Below are positions 26,468 to 36,938 of a stretch of 64,000 nt of DNA, piece after piece. Origin of the DNA: Roseburia sp. (GTDB lineage Bacteria > Bacillota > Clostridia > Lachnospirales > Lachnospiraceae); assembly GCA_026168605.1 (NCBI GenBank), contig JAPFDX010000001.1, positions 124,001 to 188,000 of the forward strand, read 5' to 3'. Under the pieces are notes generated by a model. That model did no database searches, had not been told where the DNA came from, and saw only the letters and a program-made list of their open reading frames with translations. Each line of letters opens with the position of its first letter. The stretch's first letter is position 1. The translations under genes were made by a program, and so were the position numbers.

Positions 26468-29400
26468 ATGAAAATGAAGAGAAAAGTACTGAGTCTGCTA
26501 CTTTGTGTGGTCATGCTGGTATCGACCTGCCCGCAGATAGTTTCTGCGGAGTATTTTCAGGAGAATGGTATTTCTGCGGAAAGTAACGAGGGGGGGACGG
26601 AAAAGGTGACCACCCCACAGGAGGGCACAGAGGAAGTAACGGTTCCGGAGGAGGGGACGCAGGAAAGTGCAGAGGAGAATACTGAGGAAGTAATCATCCC
26701 GGAGGAAAGTACGGAGGAAGTGGCTGTCCCTGAAACGGAGGAGGCGACTACCCCGGAGAATGAAACTGTGGAGAACACGGAAACAGCGCTGGGCACGGCG
26801 AACGGGATGCCGGAAGCGCCTGTCTCGGATGAGGGCGTGAAGGATGGGGATGCCAGTGACGCGCAGGAGGCGTTGTTCCTTCAGGAGCTGGCAACTGGCG
26901 GTTCTGTGACAGTTTCGACGTCGGATCAGTTTGAACGGGCGTTAAACAACAGCAGTGTAAATGAGATCATCGTGACAAAGCGCATCACGCTTTCCGGAAC
27001 AGCGGAGAGCAGCGATTACAGCATCTCTCCGGTAATGATTCGGGGGAATGTGACGATCAAAGGGAACGGTTCTGGTATTTTGACCCTGCGTTCACCGATC
27101 CAGCTCACCGGGGACAATGTGACGTTTCAGGATATTGAAATGAACTTTATCTCGAGCGGGGCACTTGGCAGTGTGCCGCACCGTGAGATTTTTCTGGCAG
27201 GTCATACGCTGACACTGGATAACGTAAGCTGCTACACGAAGGGGTCTGACGGTTCTCTCGGCGGGTTTGGAGGCGATGAGGCAGAGCTGCTTCCGACCGT
27301 ATACGCGGGAGGCTACCGGAATACGACGGTACAGCAGAACGGGGCAGGTCTCACCATTAAAAACGCGAACGATAAGACGAATATTCAGGCGATCTACATA
27401 GGACATGATGCGGGTGTGGATAACAAGGTGCCGTATACTGGAACGATGAATCTTGTCATTGACGCTAGGACAGCCGTGCGGGACGGGATCTTTGCAAGCG
27501 CCAATGCGGGAGCGGTAAACATCACGGTTTCCGGTCAGAATATCGAATCCTGCAGGACGAAGTATTTTGAGGGAAACAGCAACACGAATCTCGCATTCGA
27601 CAATGTTTCCGTGAACCGGATCGCGGTGAACGGCGGAAATGTCATCCTTAAGAACGGCGCTATTTTTGAGCCGGTTGCAAAAACGCAGGCGGTGCTTGGA
27701 AATATAGAGGTTCCGGCGGGAACGACCTTAAACCTTGCATCCATGCCGGGTACTGTTATTCAGGGCAACTTTAGCGGTGGAGGAACATTGATCCTTGACA
27801 AGGATGACGCGTTGACGGTGAATGGGCAGATCAGTGGCAGCACGACGTTTAAGACGTGGGGAGGATCTCTGACACTGGCTGGAAGTCTTGTGGACGGAAA
27901 AGCTTATATCAAAAGTACATCGAAGAATATAACGGGAAGTATCACGTTGGATGCGAATTATGGAAACAATTATTCGCTTGCACTGAACGACGGCGTGTGG
28001 ACAGCGAAAAACAGTACGCCTGCGGACCAGAGAGAGTTTGGAAGCTTTGAAGTGCTTTCAGCGCCTGCGTTTATTGATTATGATGTTGTAAAAACTGAAT
28101 CTTTAAGTCATGATAAAATAGAACCATCTCAGCTATTCGTGACAGAGACAAGGGATAAGAATGGGGAGGTTTATGTACCGGAAACAGAATTTAATGCTTA
28201 TGTACTCCGGGCGGAGGATGTAGATAAGAGAGATGAGACAAACTGGGGAACAGATATATTTGTCTGGAATCTTGGAAACTGGAACGGCGGAACTTATGAT
28301 TTTGAGGAAAAATATTATATCTGGTTTGCTCCGGGTGATTCCACCGGAGAGATAAGCAGTAAAGTCACAGCCGGAAAATATAAAGTTTTCTTTACAAAAG
28401 AAGAACATGATTCCGGTACAGTGGGAGACATTCTGGATGATGCCGTTGCCAGTGCAGAATTTACGATCTACAAAAACGAGGGCACAGCCTCCAAGGAAAT
28501 TCTTGACAAGCACGTGAGTGCGATCCCGGATCAGAAGTACACGGGGAAGGAAATAAAGCCTTCCGTTCAGGTCACGGTGGATGGAACAACGCTGTCGGAG
28601 GGAACAGACTATATCGTTCGCTACGAAAATAATGTTCAGATTACTTCCGGCACCACCAGTGCGAAGGCTGTGGTAGAGGGAATCGGCGGCTACAAGGGAA
28701 CGGTAGAGATACCGTTTGCGATTGTAAAAGGTGAGACAGAGACCAAAGGAGCGTTGGCAGCCGGGAAAAATTCTTATACATACGGTGAGGTCGTGAAGCT
28801 TACTTTTACCGCAGAGCCGAAGAAGGAGACAGGCGCTGCGTATCGGGCGGGGGCAGATAAAGCAGATTTCTATTGCGGAAATACGCTGCTTGGGTCAGCG
28901 GATGTGGTAAATGGAAAGGCTGTACTCCTCTATGACACCGCGGAGCAGAAGATTCCGGCTGGGAGCGTGGATATTACCGTGGATTTTGGCGGAAACAGTC
29001 AGTTGGAAGCTGCAAGATTTACGCAGAGCGGTGTCTTTGCGCTGAATAAGCGAGTACTTGAGCGCTCCGATATTTCAAGCGTTTCCTTGCAGGATTTTGT
29101 GTACGAGCCAAATAAGAAGACTACTGCCATCACAGGAATTCACTGGGCAGATACCTCGATTCAGGGGCTGTCCTTTGAGGGAGAGGCACAGATTTCAAGT
29201 GATGTTCCGGGAACTTACAGTACGGCAGAGGTCAAAGGGATCACGCTTACCGGAGAATGGAGCAAATGGTATGATGACGCGAAGCTTCGGGAAGACGGAA
29301 ATTTCTATCAGGCGCAGGTGAATCCGGCGCTCGTGGTAAGAAAAGCGCAAAATCCGGGGGATGTCTACATTAATAAGATGTATGATAAAGCCCAGAGTGG

Positions 29401-30868
29401 TGTGGAGGTTACATTTGATCTTCCGGTGGGATATGTGGTCGAAACGTATGGTATAGATAATTCTGCCGGTGATTATGATCAGGTGATACGGAATGTAAAC
29501 CTGCAATCTGACAAGATCACTTTTGATGTTTTGGATGTGGATGGCAAGGGAACCATCTGTGTGAAATTTACATCAAAGTTTTATGAAGATCTAAAATATA
29601 CCATTTGTGTGGAGAAAACATCGAAAGAGATCGTTGATCCGGGATTCCAGATTTCTGATATGGAATACAGCAGTGACGGTTACGTGGGATGGAGCGTAGG
29701 ACCCGGGTACAGTAAGGACGATGTGACGGTTACCTATTATGATGTGGAAGAACAGAAGGATCTTGGCAGTACGGTACCTGCGAATGTTGGAAGATACCGG
29801 ATCACGCTGCGCTATGAGAAAGACGGGAAGATTGCTGAGGCGACCACAGAGTTTGAGATAAAACCAAGAGAGCTGGAATTGCGCGCGCTCAATAGGAATA
29901 TTGAGATTGGTGCGGCTGTTCCAAGTCTTGATTCTCCTAAGGAAGGCGTGGATTATGAGTTTGTGTCAGGAGGACCTGATGCGGGCGAAAGTGTGGGAAC
30001 GATAAAGATGGCATATGCAGACGTGCCGGACGCAGGTACCGCCGGTCAGTATGAGATCCAGATCGGCGTTGTGGGGAATGTCAATGAAAACTATTCCGTG
30101 AAAACGCAGAATGCATGGCTGAATATCGGAGCAGTGCAGGAATACGGTATCACAGTAAGCGGCGGTCATGCCAGTGCAGACAAAGCGAGAGCGGGCGAGA
30201 CTGTGACGGTCACGGCAGACGTGCCGGCGGGCAAGGAGTTCGTGCGCTGGAGCACGCAGAGTGCGGGAGTGACGTTTGCGAATGCAGAGAGCACTGTCAC
30301 AACCTTCGTCATGCCAGCCAATGAAGTGGAGCTTACGGCAGAATTTAAAGATAAAGAGGCAGTACGGTATGAGGTGAAAGTGACCGGAGGTCATGCGAAT
30401 GTACAGAGTGCCAAGGCGGGCGAGACTGTGACAGTCACGGCAGACGTGCCGACGGGCAAGGAATTCGTGCGCTGGAGCACGCAGAGTGCGGGAGTGGCAT
30501 TTGCAAATGCAGAGAGCGCTGCCACAACCTTTGCGATGCCGGCAAATAACGTGGAGATCACAGCGGAGTACAAGGATAAGAGTACCGGTGGCAACACCGG
30601 CAGCGAAGACCAGGGCGGTAACATAGGCGGAGACACCGGAGACGGCGGCGGTCAGGAGGGCGGCAACCACACCGGAGGTGGAAGTACCGGAGGTGGCAGC
30701 CATACTGGAGGCGCGGCAGGAACTGTAAATAGCGGCAGCACCGTACCGGGACAGACGACGAGCCCGCAGACGGGAGAGGACGGTATCTCCCATCTTTGGT
30801 ATATTGCCATGTTTGTTTCCTTCGCAGGTCTTGTCACATTGCGGTTACTGCGCAGACGCGAAGAATAG
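26468..30868 (+). CDS. Large cell-wall-anchored surface protein
   Basis: The start is ATG 26468, after AAAGGA and at the head of a clear signal peptide (KRKVLSLLLCVVMLVST, cleavage near VSA), giving 1466 residues. An acidic Thr/Glu/Pro repeat region follows (VPEEGTQES, IPEESTEEVAVPE), then a beta-helix-like region with many Asn/Gly turns, and Ig-like segments (YTGKEIKPSVQVTVDGTTL). Two near-identical divergent InlB B-repeat modules come next (GGHASADKARAGETVTV and GGHANVQSAKAGETVTV). A Gly/Thr/Ser-rich spacer ends in a sortase-type signal SPQTGE, a membrane helix and RRREE. The motif has Ser in place of the usual Leu. It is probably an adhesin or glycan-binding protein; the ligand is unknown. 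Confidence 0.88.
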   Translation: MKMKRKVLSLLLCVVMLVSTCPQIVSAEYFQENGISAESNEGGTEKVTTPQEGTEEVTVPEEGTQESAEENTEEVIIPEESTEEVAVPETEEATTPENETVENTETALGTANGMPEAPVSDEGVKDGDASDAQEALFLQELATGGSVTVSTSDQFERALNNSSVNEIIVTKRITLSGTAESSDYSISPVMIRGNVTIKGNGSGILTLRSPIQLTGDNVTFQDIEMNFISSGALGSVPHREIFLAGHTLTLDNVSCYTKGSDGSLGGFGGDEAELLPTVYAGGYRNTTVQQNGAGLTIKNANDKTNIQAIYIGHDAGVDNKVPYTGTMNLVIDARTAVRDGIFASANAGAVNITVSGQNIESCRTKYFEGNSNTNLAFDNVSVNRIAVNGGNVILKNGAIFEPVAKTQAVLGNIEVPAGTTLNLASMPGTVIQGNFSGGGTLILDKDDALTVNGQISGSTTFKTWGGSLTLAGSLVDGKAYIKSTSKNITGSITLDANYGNNYSLALNDGVWTAKNSTPADQREFGSFEVLSAPAFIDYDVVKTESLSHDKIEPSQLFVTETRDKNGEVYVPETEFNAYVLRAEDVDKRDETNWGTDIFVWNLGNWNGGTYDFEEKYYIWFAPGDSTGEISSKVTAGKYKVFFTKEEHDSGTVGDILDDAVASAEFTIYKNEGTASKEILDKHVSAIPDQKYTGKEIKPSVQVTVDGTTLSEGTDYIVRYENNVQITSGTTSAKAVVEGIGGYKGTVEIPFAIVKGETETKGALAAGKNSYTYGEVVKLTFTAEPKKETGAAYRAGADKADFYCGNTLLGSADVVNGKAVLLYDTAEQKIPAGSVDITVDFGGNSQLEAARFTQSGVFALNKRVLERSDISSVSLQDFVYEPNKKTTAITGIHWADTSIQGLSFEGEAQISSDVPGTYSTAEVKGITLTGEWSKWYDDAKLREDGNFYQAQVNPALVVRKAQNPGDVYINKMYDKAQSGVEVTFDLPVGYVVETYGIDNSAGDYDQVIRNVNLQSDKITFDVLDVDGKGTICVKFTSKFYEDLKYTICVEKTSKEIVDPGFQISDMEYSSDGYVGWSVGPGYSKDDVTVTYYDVEEQKDLGSTVPANVGRYRITLRYEKDGKIAEATTEFEIKPRELELRALNRNIEIGAAVPSLDSPKEGVDYEFVSGGPDAGESVGTIKMAYADVPDAGTAGQYEIQIGVVGNVNENYSVKTQNAWLNIGAVQEYGITVSGGHASADKARAGETVTVTADVPAGKEFVRWSTQSAGVTFANAESTVTTFVMPANEVELTAEFKDKEAVRYEVKVTGGHANVQSAKAGETVTVTADVPTGKEFVRWSTQSAGVAFANAESAATTFAMPANNVEITAEYKDKSTGGNTGSEDQGGNIGGDTGDGGGQEGGNHTGGGSTGGGSHTGGAAGTVNSGSTVPGQTTSPQTGEDGISHLWYIAMFVSFAGLVTLRLLRRREE
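30147..30585 (+). repeat. Two near-identical 75-codon modules in the surface protein
   Basis: The stretch starting at about 30191 recurs at about 30416, an offset of 225 bases, with long identical blocks (GGCGAGACTGTGAC, GGAGCACGCAGAGTGCGGG). Few changes are seen, so the duplication is recent or is being kept uniform. Confidence 0.85.
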
Positions 30869-30929
30869 AAAAATAGAGAGTGTCACATGATAAATGCAAA
30901 GAAAAACAAGGTAATAGCAGAAAAACCAC

Positions 30930-30958
30930 TTGCTTTTTTATACGCAGAGTGCTATCCT
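30930..30958 (+). promoter_or_regulatory. Sigma-A promoter of the rimP-nusA-infB operon
   Basis: TTGCTT (30930-30935) and TATCCT (30953-30958) with a 17-base spacer, leaving a leader of about 115 bases before rimP. Confidence 0.55.
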
Positions 30959-30982
30959 TAGAATTGATAACACGGTGACTGG

Positions 30983-31013
30983 ATTGAGAGAGGGCTTAGG
31001 TCCTCTCTCAATT
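30983..31013 (+). promoter_or_regulatory. Hairpin in the rimP leader
   Basis: ATTGAGAGAGG-GCTTAGGT-CCTCTCTCAAT forms an 11-pair stem in the untranslated leader, followed by TTATG and not by a T-tract. A structured rimP leader is known in other bacteria. Whether this is the same element is unverified. Confidence 0.5.
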
Positions 31014-31078
31014 TATGTTGACATAAGAGGTTTCCGGTCGCCGGATGAAAATTGAATATTGAGAAAGAAGGTGTACAC

Positions 31079-31546
31079 ATGTCAAAACGTGAAAATTACG
31101 AAACGCGCACCGAAGAACTGCTGACTCCCATCCTTGAGAGGATGAATTTCGAGCTGGTGGATGTGGAGTATGTGAAGGAGGGCGGCACATGGTATCTGCG
31201 CGCCTATATTGATAAGGAAGGCGGCATCACAGTGAACGACTGCGAGGCGGTCGCCAGAGAGATGAATGAGATTTTAGACAGAGAAGATTTCGTGGAGGAT
31301 TCCTATGTGTTTGAGGTGAGCTCGCCGGGGCTGGGAAGACCTCTGAAAAAAGAAAAAGATTATGTCCGCAGCATGGGAAAGGAACTGGAGATCCGCACCT
31401 ACCGTGCGATCAACCGGGAGAAAGAATTTTACGGCGTCCTGACGGCATACGATGCCGGGACGGTGACGATCCGGCAGGAGAATGGGGAGCAGCTCACATT
31501 TGAGAAAAGTGATATTGCGCTCATTCGTCTGGCTTTTGATTTTTAA
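31079..31546 (+). CDS. rimP: Ribosome maturation factor RimP
   Basis: The start is ATG 31079, with AGAAGG upstream, giving 155 residues. The RimP core is recognisable in FELVDVEYVKEGGTWYLR and in VFEVSSPGLGRPL, the family's most conserved motif. The C-terminal SH3-like domain ends with the usual IALIRLAFDF. It acts in 30S subunit assembly. It opens the conserved operon rimP-nusA-rnpM-ylxQ-infB. Confidence 0.95.
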   Translation: MSKRENYETRTEELLTPILERMNFELVDVEYVKEGGTWYLRAYIDKEGGITVNDCEAVAREMNEILDREDFVEDSYVFEVSSPGLGRPLKKEKDYVRSMGKELEIRTYRAINREKEFYGVLTAYDAGTVTIRQENGEQLTFEKSDIALIRLAFDF

Positions 31547-31582
31547 TTGCATACGCTTAGTAAATAATAGGAGGATAAAAAA

Positions 31583-32848
31583 ATGGGTAACAGTGAATTG
31601 TTGGAAGCGTTGAATATATTGGAGCAGGAGAAAAATATCAGCAAGGAGACATTGCTTGAGGCGATCGAGAATTCTCTCATCACCGCGTGCAAAAATCATT
31701 TCGGCAAGTCCGAAAATGTAAAAGTCAGCATTGATCCGGATACCTGCGAGTATCATGTATTTCAGGAGAAAACAGTTGTGGAGCAGGTGGAGGATCCGGT
31801 GGAGCAGATCAGCGTGGTCAATGCCAAGATGATCGACTCAAAATATGAGCCGGGCGACATCGTCAATGTGGAAGTGCAGTCAAAGGAATTCGGACGTATC
31901 GCGACACAGAATGCGAAGAATGTGATCTTACAGAAGATCCGAGAGGAGGAGCGCAAGGTATTATTCGATGAATATTACAGCAAGGAGAAGGATGTTGTCA
32001 CCGGTGTGGTACAGCGCTATATCGGAAGAAATGTCAGCATCAATCTCGGCAAGGTAGACGCGGTCTTAACCGAGAACGAACAGGTCAGGGGCGAGGTGTT
32101 CCAGCCAACCGAGCGCATCAAGCTGTATGTGCTTGAGGTGAAGTCCACATCCAAGGGACCGAAGATCTTAGTGTCAAGAACACATCCGGAGCTGGTAAAG
32201 CGCCTGTTTGAGTCCGAGGTCACCGAGGTGAAGGAAGGCATTGTGGAGATCAAGGCGATCGCGCGCGAGGCGGGCAGCAGAACGAAGATCGCCGTGTGGT
32301 CGAACGACCCGGATGTCGATCCGGTGGGTGCGTGCGTCGGCATGAACGGTGCGAGAGTCAACGCGATCGTAAATGAGCTGCGCGGCGAGAAGATCGACAT
32401 TATCACATGGAACGAGAATCCGGCGATGCTGATCGAGAATGCATTAAGTCCGGCGAAGGTGATCTCCGTGATCGCGGACGCGGAGGAGAAATCAGCGAAG
32501 GTCGTTGTGCCGGATTACCAGTTGTCGCTTGCGATCGGCAAGGAGGGACAGAATGCGAGACTTGCGGCGCGTCTGACCGGATTTAAGATCGACATCAAGA
32601 GCGAGACGCAGGCGAGAGAGTCGGGCGATTTCCTCGATTATGAGAACGACTATGAGGATGACGAGTACTACGAGGAGGATTACGACTCCACGGAGGATTA
32701 CGCATCTGAGGAAGATTATGTTTCCGGGGAAGATTACGCATCCGAAGAAGAATTTGTTTCTGGGGAAGACGGTGTTTCCGAAGAGGATTATGTTTCCGGG
32801 GAATACGATGACAATGAGACTGCCGGGGATGACAGTTATGAAGAATAA
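31583..32848 (+). CDS. nusA: Transcription termination/antitermination factor NusA
   Basis: A 421-residue protein starting at ATG 31583 behind AGGAGG. The order is the N-terminal RNA-polymerase-binding domain, the S1 domain (about 130-200), and the KH domains ([18 protein letters not shown] and [16 protein letters not shown]). The C-terminus carries an extra acidic, repetitive tail of about 65 residues ([16 protein letters not shown]-type units), unlike the usual short ending. It binds RNA polymerase and affects pausing, termination and rRNA transcription. The stop overlaps rnpM by 11 bases. Confidence 0.95.
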   Translation: MGNSELLEALNILEQEKNISKETLLEAIENSLITACKNHFGKSENVKVSIDPDTCEYHVFQEKTVVEQVEDPVEQISVVNAKMIDSKYEPGDIVNVEVQSKEFGRIATQNAKNVILQKIREEERKVLFDEYYSKEKDVVTGVVQRYIGRNVSINLGKVDAVLTENEQVRGEVFQPTERIKLYVLEVKSTSKGPKILVSRTHPELVKRLFESEVTEVKEGIVEIKAIAREAGSRTKIAVWSNDPDVDPVGACVGMNGARVNAIVNELRGEKIDIITWNENPAMLIENALSPAKVISVIADAEEKSAKVVVPDYQLSLAIGKEGQNARLAARLTGFKIDIKSETQARESGDFLDYENDYEDDEYYEEDYDSTEDYASEEDYVSGEDYASEEEFVSGEDGVSEEDYVSGEYDDNETAGDDSYEE

Positions 32849-33128
32849 AAAAATTCCGATGCGCCAGTGTGTGGGATGCAGGGAAATGAAGGCGAAGAAG
32901 GACATGATCCGCGTGATCAAGACGGCGTCGGAGGATGAGACCGAGAGTCAGATCCTTCTGGATGCGACGGGCAGGAAAAACGGCAGGGGAGCCTATATCT
33001 GTCAAAACAGCGAGTGTCTCGCTGCGGCGATCAAGAGCAAGGGTCTGGAGCGGTCGCTTAAAATGCCGATCCCGCAGGAAGTGTATGACGTGCTGACAAA
33101 GGAGATGGAGGAGCTTGAAACCAGATAA
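32838..33128 (+). CDS. rnpM: RNase P modulator RnpM (YlxR)
   Basis: The start is ATG 32838, with GGGG nine bases upstream, giving 96 residues; the frame is open further upstream only as a shadow of the acidic nusA tail. Family motifs are MRQCVGCREMKAKKDMIRVI and GRKNGRGAYIC. The YlxR family binds RNA, and the Bacillus member binds RNase P RNA. It overlaps nusA upstream and the L7Ae-type gene downstream, so translation is probably coupled. Confidence 0.92.
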   Translation: MKNKKIPMRQCVGCREMKAKKDMIRVIKTASEDETESQILLDATGRKNGRGAYICQNSECLAAAIKSKGLERSLKMPIPQEVYDVLTKEMEELETR

Positions 33129-33435
33129 GGTATTATCGATGCTTGGCATCGCGGCGAAGTCCGGCAGTATTGTGAGCGGAGAGTTTTCCACGGAAAAAGC
33201 GGTCAAGGAGGGAAAGGCATATCTGGTGATCGTGGCGTCAGACGCATCTGACAACACGCAGAAGATGTTTTCCAACATGACAGAGTTCTATGGAGTGCCG
33301 ATGTACCGGTACGCAGATAAGGAGACACTCGGACATTTCATAGGAAAAGAATTTCGTGCATCACTCGCGGTCACAAACGAAGGGCTGGCGCGGTCGATCG
33401 AAGAAAAAATAAAGCAGATAGTAACAACTGAATAA
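33115..33435 (+). CDS. L7Ae/L30e-family RNA-binding protein (YlxQ type)
   Basis: A 106-residue protein that starts at TTG 33115 behind GGAGATGGAGGA and overlaps rnpM by 14 bases. L7Ae features are visible: LSMLGIAAKSGSIVSGE, LVIVASDASDNT and a GVPMYRYADKETLG helix. The family binds kink-turn RNA. In this operon position it is the YlxQ protein, whose role is unclear. Confidence 0.9.
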   Translation: MKPDKVLSMLGIAAKSGSIVSGEFSTEKAVKEGKAYLVIVASDASDNTQKMFSNMTEFYGVPMYRYADKETLGHFIGKEFRASLAVTNEGLARSIEEKIKQIVTTE

Positions 33436-33452
33436 GGGAGGAATCAGGATAG

Positions 33453-36400
33453 ATGGCAAAAATGAGAGTGAATGAACTCGCTAGGGAGTTAGGGATTGAA
33501 AATAAACAGATCATAGAATTTTTAAGCACGACGGAGCATCCGGTGAAGTCGCACAGCAGCAATGTGGACGACGAGGTGCAGGCGATGGTGCGCGGCAAAT
33601 TCGGAAAGAGCGCGGCAGGGCAGGCGGCTGCGAAGGCGGAGCCTGCAAAGGAAGCGCCGAAGGCAAAAGCCGAGCCGGCGAAGGAGGCAGCGCCTGCAAA
33701 GGCAGAAGCACCGAAGGCAAAAGCCGAGCCGAAGAAGGCGGAGCCGGAAAAGGCGGCTGCGAAGACAGAAGCGCCAAAAGCTGCGCAAAAGAAAGCAGAG
33801 TCTGCAAATGCCGGGGCAAAGGACGATGCGGGGGAGAAAGAGCGCCCGAAGAAAAAGTCCAGTATAACGGCAGTCTTTAATGCGCAGTATAGTAAACAGG
33901 GCGCATCACACGGCGGCGGCAGAAGAAACGGCGAGCGCCGCGGCAATGGCGACGACCGTCGCAGAAATAACGGGGAGCGCCGTGGAAACAGCGGCAGACC
34001 GGAGCAGCGTCAGAACCAGAATAAGCCGGTCAGCGGTTACGATGTGCGAAAGGCATTTGAGCGCGTGATCAATCCGGAGGCAGCCAAGGCGGCGGAAGCA
34101 GCGGAGCGCATGGCGGCAGAGAAGGCAGCGGCGGCAAAGGAAGCGCCGGTGGAAAAAGCGCCGGAGACCATCAAGACCGAGAAGCGCCCGAATGTCAATG
34201 TGTACGGCAACGTCTATGAGAATGTGTACGCAAACAGCGGAAATAACGGCGAACGCCGTCCGGCAGGCGGAAATAACGGCGACCGTCGCCCGAATAACGG
34301 GGAGCGCCGCGGCAACAATGGCGACCGTCGTCCGGCAGGCGGAGACCGCCGTGGAAATAACGGAGACCGTCGCCCGAATAACGGAGACAGACCGGCAAGA
34401 CAGGGCGGCTTTGGCGGAAACCGTGGCGGCAGACCGGATGGTGGGTCAAGACCATACCAGAATGGCAGACTGAACCAGAATGGCGGTCAGGGAGACAGAA
34501 ACGGCGGACGCGGCAATTCCTACCGCGGCAACCAGCAGGGCGGCAGACTGGACCGTGAGATCGACCGCTTCAACAAGGAGTCCGCACCGGCAGCGGAGGA
34601 GCTGCGTGGCAAGGAGTCGAGAGACCGTGGTCAGGACCGTGGCAGAAACAACAGACAGCGCGGCGATTACGATGCACTCGGCGGAAAGAAGCAGGAGCGC
34701 TTTATCAACCTTGAGAAGAACGGCGGAAAGAAGAAACCGCAGCACCAGCCGCAGCCGAAGCAGGAGGAAGAGGTGATCCGCACGCTTGTTCTCCCGGAGA
34801 AGCTGACGATCCGGGAACTTGCGGATAAGATGAAAGTACAGCCTTCCGTGATCGTGAAGAAGTTGTTTTTAAAGGGAACGATGGTGACAGTCAACCAGGA
34901 GGTTGATTACGAGACAGCCGAGGAGATCGCGCTGGAGTTTAACTGCATATGCGAGCCGGAGGAGAAGATCGACGTGATCGCAGAGCTGCTGAAGGAGGAG
35001 GACGACGCCGAGGAGACTCTGGTAGCGCGTCCGCCGGTAGTCTGCGTGATGGGTCACGTCGACCACGGTAAGACGTCTCTTCTGGATGCGATCCGTTCCA
35101 CGCGTGTGACAGACCGTGAGGCGGGCGGGATCACGCAGCACATCGGTGCTTCCGTGGTGTCTATCAACAACCAGAACATCACGTTCTTAGATACACCGGG
35201 ACATGAGGCGTTTACGGCGATGCGTATGCGCGGTGCAAATTCTACCGATATCGCGATCCTTGTCGTAGCCGCAGACGACGGTGTGATGCCGCAGACTGTG
35301 GAGGCGATCAACCACGCGAAGGCAGCGGGTGTCGAGATCATCGTTGCGATCAACAAGATCGATAAGCCGAGTGCCAATATCGAGCGTGTAAAGCAGGAGT
35401 TGTCCGAGTATGAGCTGATCCCGGAGGACTGGGGTGGAAGCACCATCTTCTGTCCGGTGTCCGCGCACACGAAAGAGGGTATCGAGAACCTGCTTGAGAT
35501 GATCCTTCTGACGGCGGAGGTACTTGAGCTGAAAGCAAATCCGAAGCGAAACGCGAGAGGGCTTGTCATCGAGGCGCAGCTCGACAAGGGACGCGGCGCG
35601 GTGGCGACCGTTCTCGTGCAGAAGGGTACGTTAAAGGTCGGTCAGCCGGTTGCGTGCGGAAGCTGCTACGGCAAGGTGCGTGCGATGATCGACGATCAGG
35701 GACGCAGAGTGAAGGAGGCAGGTCCGTCCACTCCGGTGGAGATCCTGGGACTCTCCGCTGTTCCGGAGGCAGGTGAGACCTTCGTGTCCACCGACACCGA
35801 GAAGGAGGCGCGCGCGTTTGCGGAGACCTATATCTCCGAGAGCAAGAACCGCCTGATTGAGGATACCAAGGCGAAGATGTCTCTGGACGATCTGTTCTCA
35901 CAGATCCAGTCCGGAAATGTGAAGGAGTTAAATATTATCGTAAAGGCAGACGTACAGGGTTCTGTGGAGGCAGTGAAGCAGAGCCTCGTGAAGCTGTCAA
36001 ACGAGGAAGTGGTAGTCAAAGTAATTCACGGCGGCGTGGGAGCCATCAACGAGTCCGATGTCAGCCTTGCATCCGCGTCCAACGCGATCATCATCGGATT
36101 CAATGTGCGTCCGGACCCGACCGCAAAGGTGACGGCAGAGAAGGAAAACGTGGACGTCAGACTTTACAAGGTCATCTACAATGCCATCGAGGACGTAGAG
36201 GCGGCGATGAAGGGTATGCTGGATCCGGTATTCGAGGAGAAGGTACTCGGACACGCGGAGGTGCGCCAGATCTTCAAGGCGTCCGGCGTTGGAAACATTG
36301 CGGGTTCCTATGTGCTTGACGGTACGTTTGAGCGCGGCTGCAAGGTTCGCATTTCCCGTGAGGGAACACAGATTTTCGAGGGCGATCTTGCATCCTTAAA

Positions 36401-36527
36401 GCGTTTCAAGGACGACGTGAAGGAAGTGCGCGCAGGCTACGAGTGCGGTCTTGTCTTTGAAGGCTTCAACGATATTGCAGAGTTCGATATCGTGGAGGCT
36501 TACAAGATGGTGGAAGTGCCGCGCTAG
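33453..36527 (+). CDS. infB: Translation initiation factor IF-2 with long repetitive N-terminus
   Basis: A 1024-residue GTPase. The first ~55 residues are the IF2 N-terminal domain ([18 protein letters not shown]). Residues 56-430 are low complexity: first Ala/Lys/Pro/Glu repeats ([15 protein letters not shown]), then Arg/Gly/Asn repeats of the type NNGDRRP and NNGERRGN. The GTPase domain starts near residue 525 with [22 protein letters not shown] and NKIDKP. The C-terminal domains bind initiator tRNA. It delivers fMet-tRNA to the 30S subunit. The disordered arm is much longer than in Bacillus IF-2. Confidence 0.97.
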   Translation: MAKMRVNELARELGIENKQIIEFLSTTEHPVKSHSSNVDDEVQAMVRGKFGKSAAGQAAAKAEPAKEAPKAKAEPAKEAAPAKAEAPKAKAEPKKAEPEKAAAKTEAPKAAQKKAESANAGAKDDAGEKERPKKKSSITAVFNAQYSKQGASHGGGRRNGERRGNGDDRRRNNGERRGNSGRPEQRQNQNKPVSGYDVRKAFERVINPEAAKAAEAAERMAAEKAAAAKEAPVEKAPETIKTEKRPNVNVYGNVYENVYANSGNNGERRPAGGNNGDRRPNNGERRGNNGDRRPAGGDRRGNNGDRRPNNGDRPARQGGFGGNRGGRPDGGSRPYQNGRLNQNGGQGDRNGGRGNSYRGNQQGGRLDREIDRFNKESAPAAEELRGKESRDRGQDRGRNNRQRGDYDALGGKKQERFINLEKNGGKKKPQHQPQPKQEEEVIRTLVLPEKLTIRELADKMKVQPSVIVKKLFLKGTMVTVNQEVDYETAEEIALEFNCICEPEEKIDVIAELLKEEDDAEETLVARPPVVCVMGHVDHGKTSLLDAIRSTRVTDREAGGITQHIGASVVSINNQNITFLDTPGHEAFTAMRMRGANSTDIAILVVAADDGVMPQTVEAINHAKAAGVEIIVAINKIDKPSANIERVKQELSEYELIPEDWGGSTIFCPVSAHTKEGIENLLEMILLTAEVLELKANPKRNARGLVIEAQLDKGRGAVATVLVQKGTLKVGQPVACGSCYGKVRAMIDDQGRRVKEAGPSTPVEILGLSAVPEAGETFVSTDTEKEARAFAETYISESKNRLIEDTKAKMSLDDLFSQIQSGNVKELNIIVKADVQGSVEAVKQSLVKLSNEEVVVKVIHGGVGAINESDVSLASASNAIIIGFNVRPDPTAKVTAEKENVDVRLYKVIYNAIEDVEAAMKGMLDPVFEEKVLGHAEVRQIFKASGVGNIAGSYVLDGTFERGCKVRISREGTQIFEGDLASLKRFKDDVKEVRAGYECGLVFEGFNDIAEFDIVEAYKMVEVPR

Positions 36528-36554
36528 TCTGCCGGAGCGGAATAAGGAGATAGC

Positions 36555-36938
36555 ATGAGAAAAAACAGTATTAAAAATACCCGGATCAACGGGGAAGTGC
36601 TGCGCGAATTGTCAAATATCATCCGCGGGGAGATCAAAGACCCGCGGATCCATCCGATGACGAGCGTGGTGACGGTGGAGGTTGCACCGGATTTAAAGAC
36701 CTGCAAGGCGTATATCAGTGTTCTGGGCGATGAGGAAGCGCAGAAGAATACGCTGGCGGGCTTAAAAAGCGCGGAGGGTTATATCCGCAGAGAACTGGCG
36801 CGCAGCATCAATCTGCGCAACACACCCGAGATCACCTTTATTCTGGACCAGTCCATCGAATACGGTGTGCGTATGTCAAAAATGATTGACGACGTGACAA
36901 AGGGGATGCACGAGGATGACGGAGAGAGTGACGAATGA
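36555..36938 (+). CDS. rbfA: Ribosome-binding factor A
   Basis: A 127-residue protein with the KH-like RbfA fold (IIRGEIKDPRIHPMTSVV, CKAYISVLGDEE, LRNTPEITFILDQSIEYG). It matures the 30S subunit at the 16S rRNA 5' end. ATAAGGAGATAGC precedes the ATG. The last four bases overlap the start of the next gene (ATGA). Confidence 0.95.
   Translation: MRKNSIKNTRINGEVLRELSNIIRGEIKDPRIHPMTSVVTVEVAPDLKTCKAYISVLGDEEAQKNTLAGLKSAEGYIRRELARSINLRNTPEITFILDQSIEYGVRMSKMIDDVTKGMHEDDGESDE

Noticed and set aside
29966-30793. Minus-strand frame of 275 codons in the surface-protein gene
   Set aside because: It mirrors the repetitive C-terminal modules on the coding strand; its Arg/His/Cys-rich product is typical of a shadow.
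32595-33278. Minus-strand frame of 227 codons across nusA and rnpM
   Set aside because: Antisense to two well-recognised genes; composed of repeats mirroring the acidic NusA tail.
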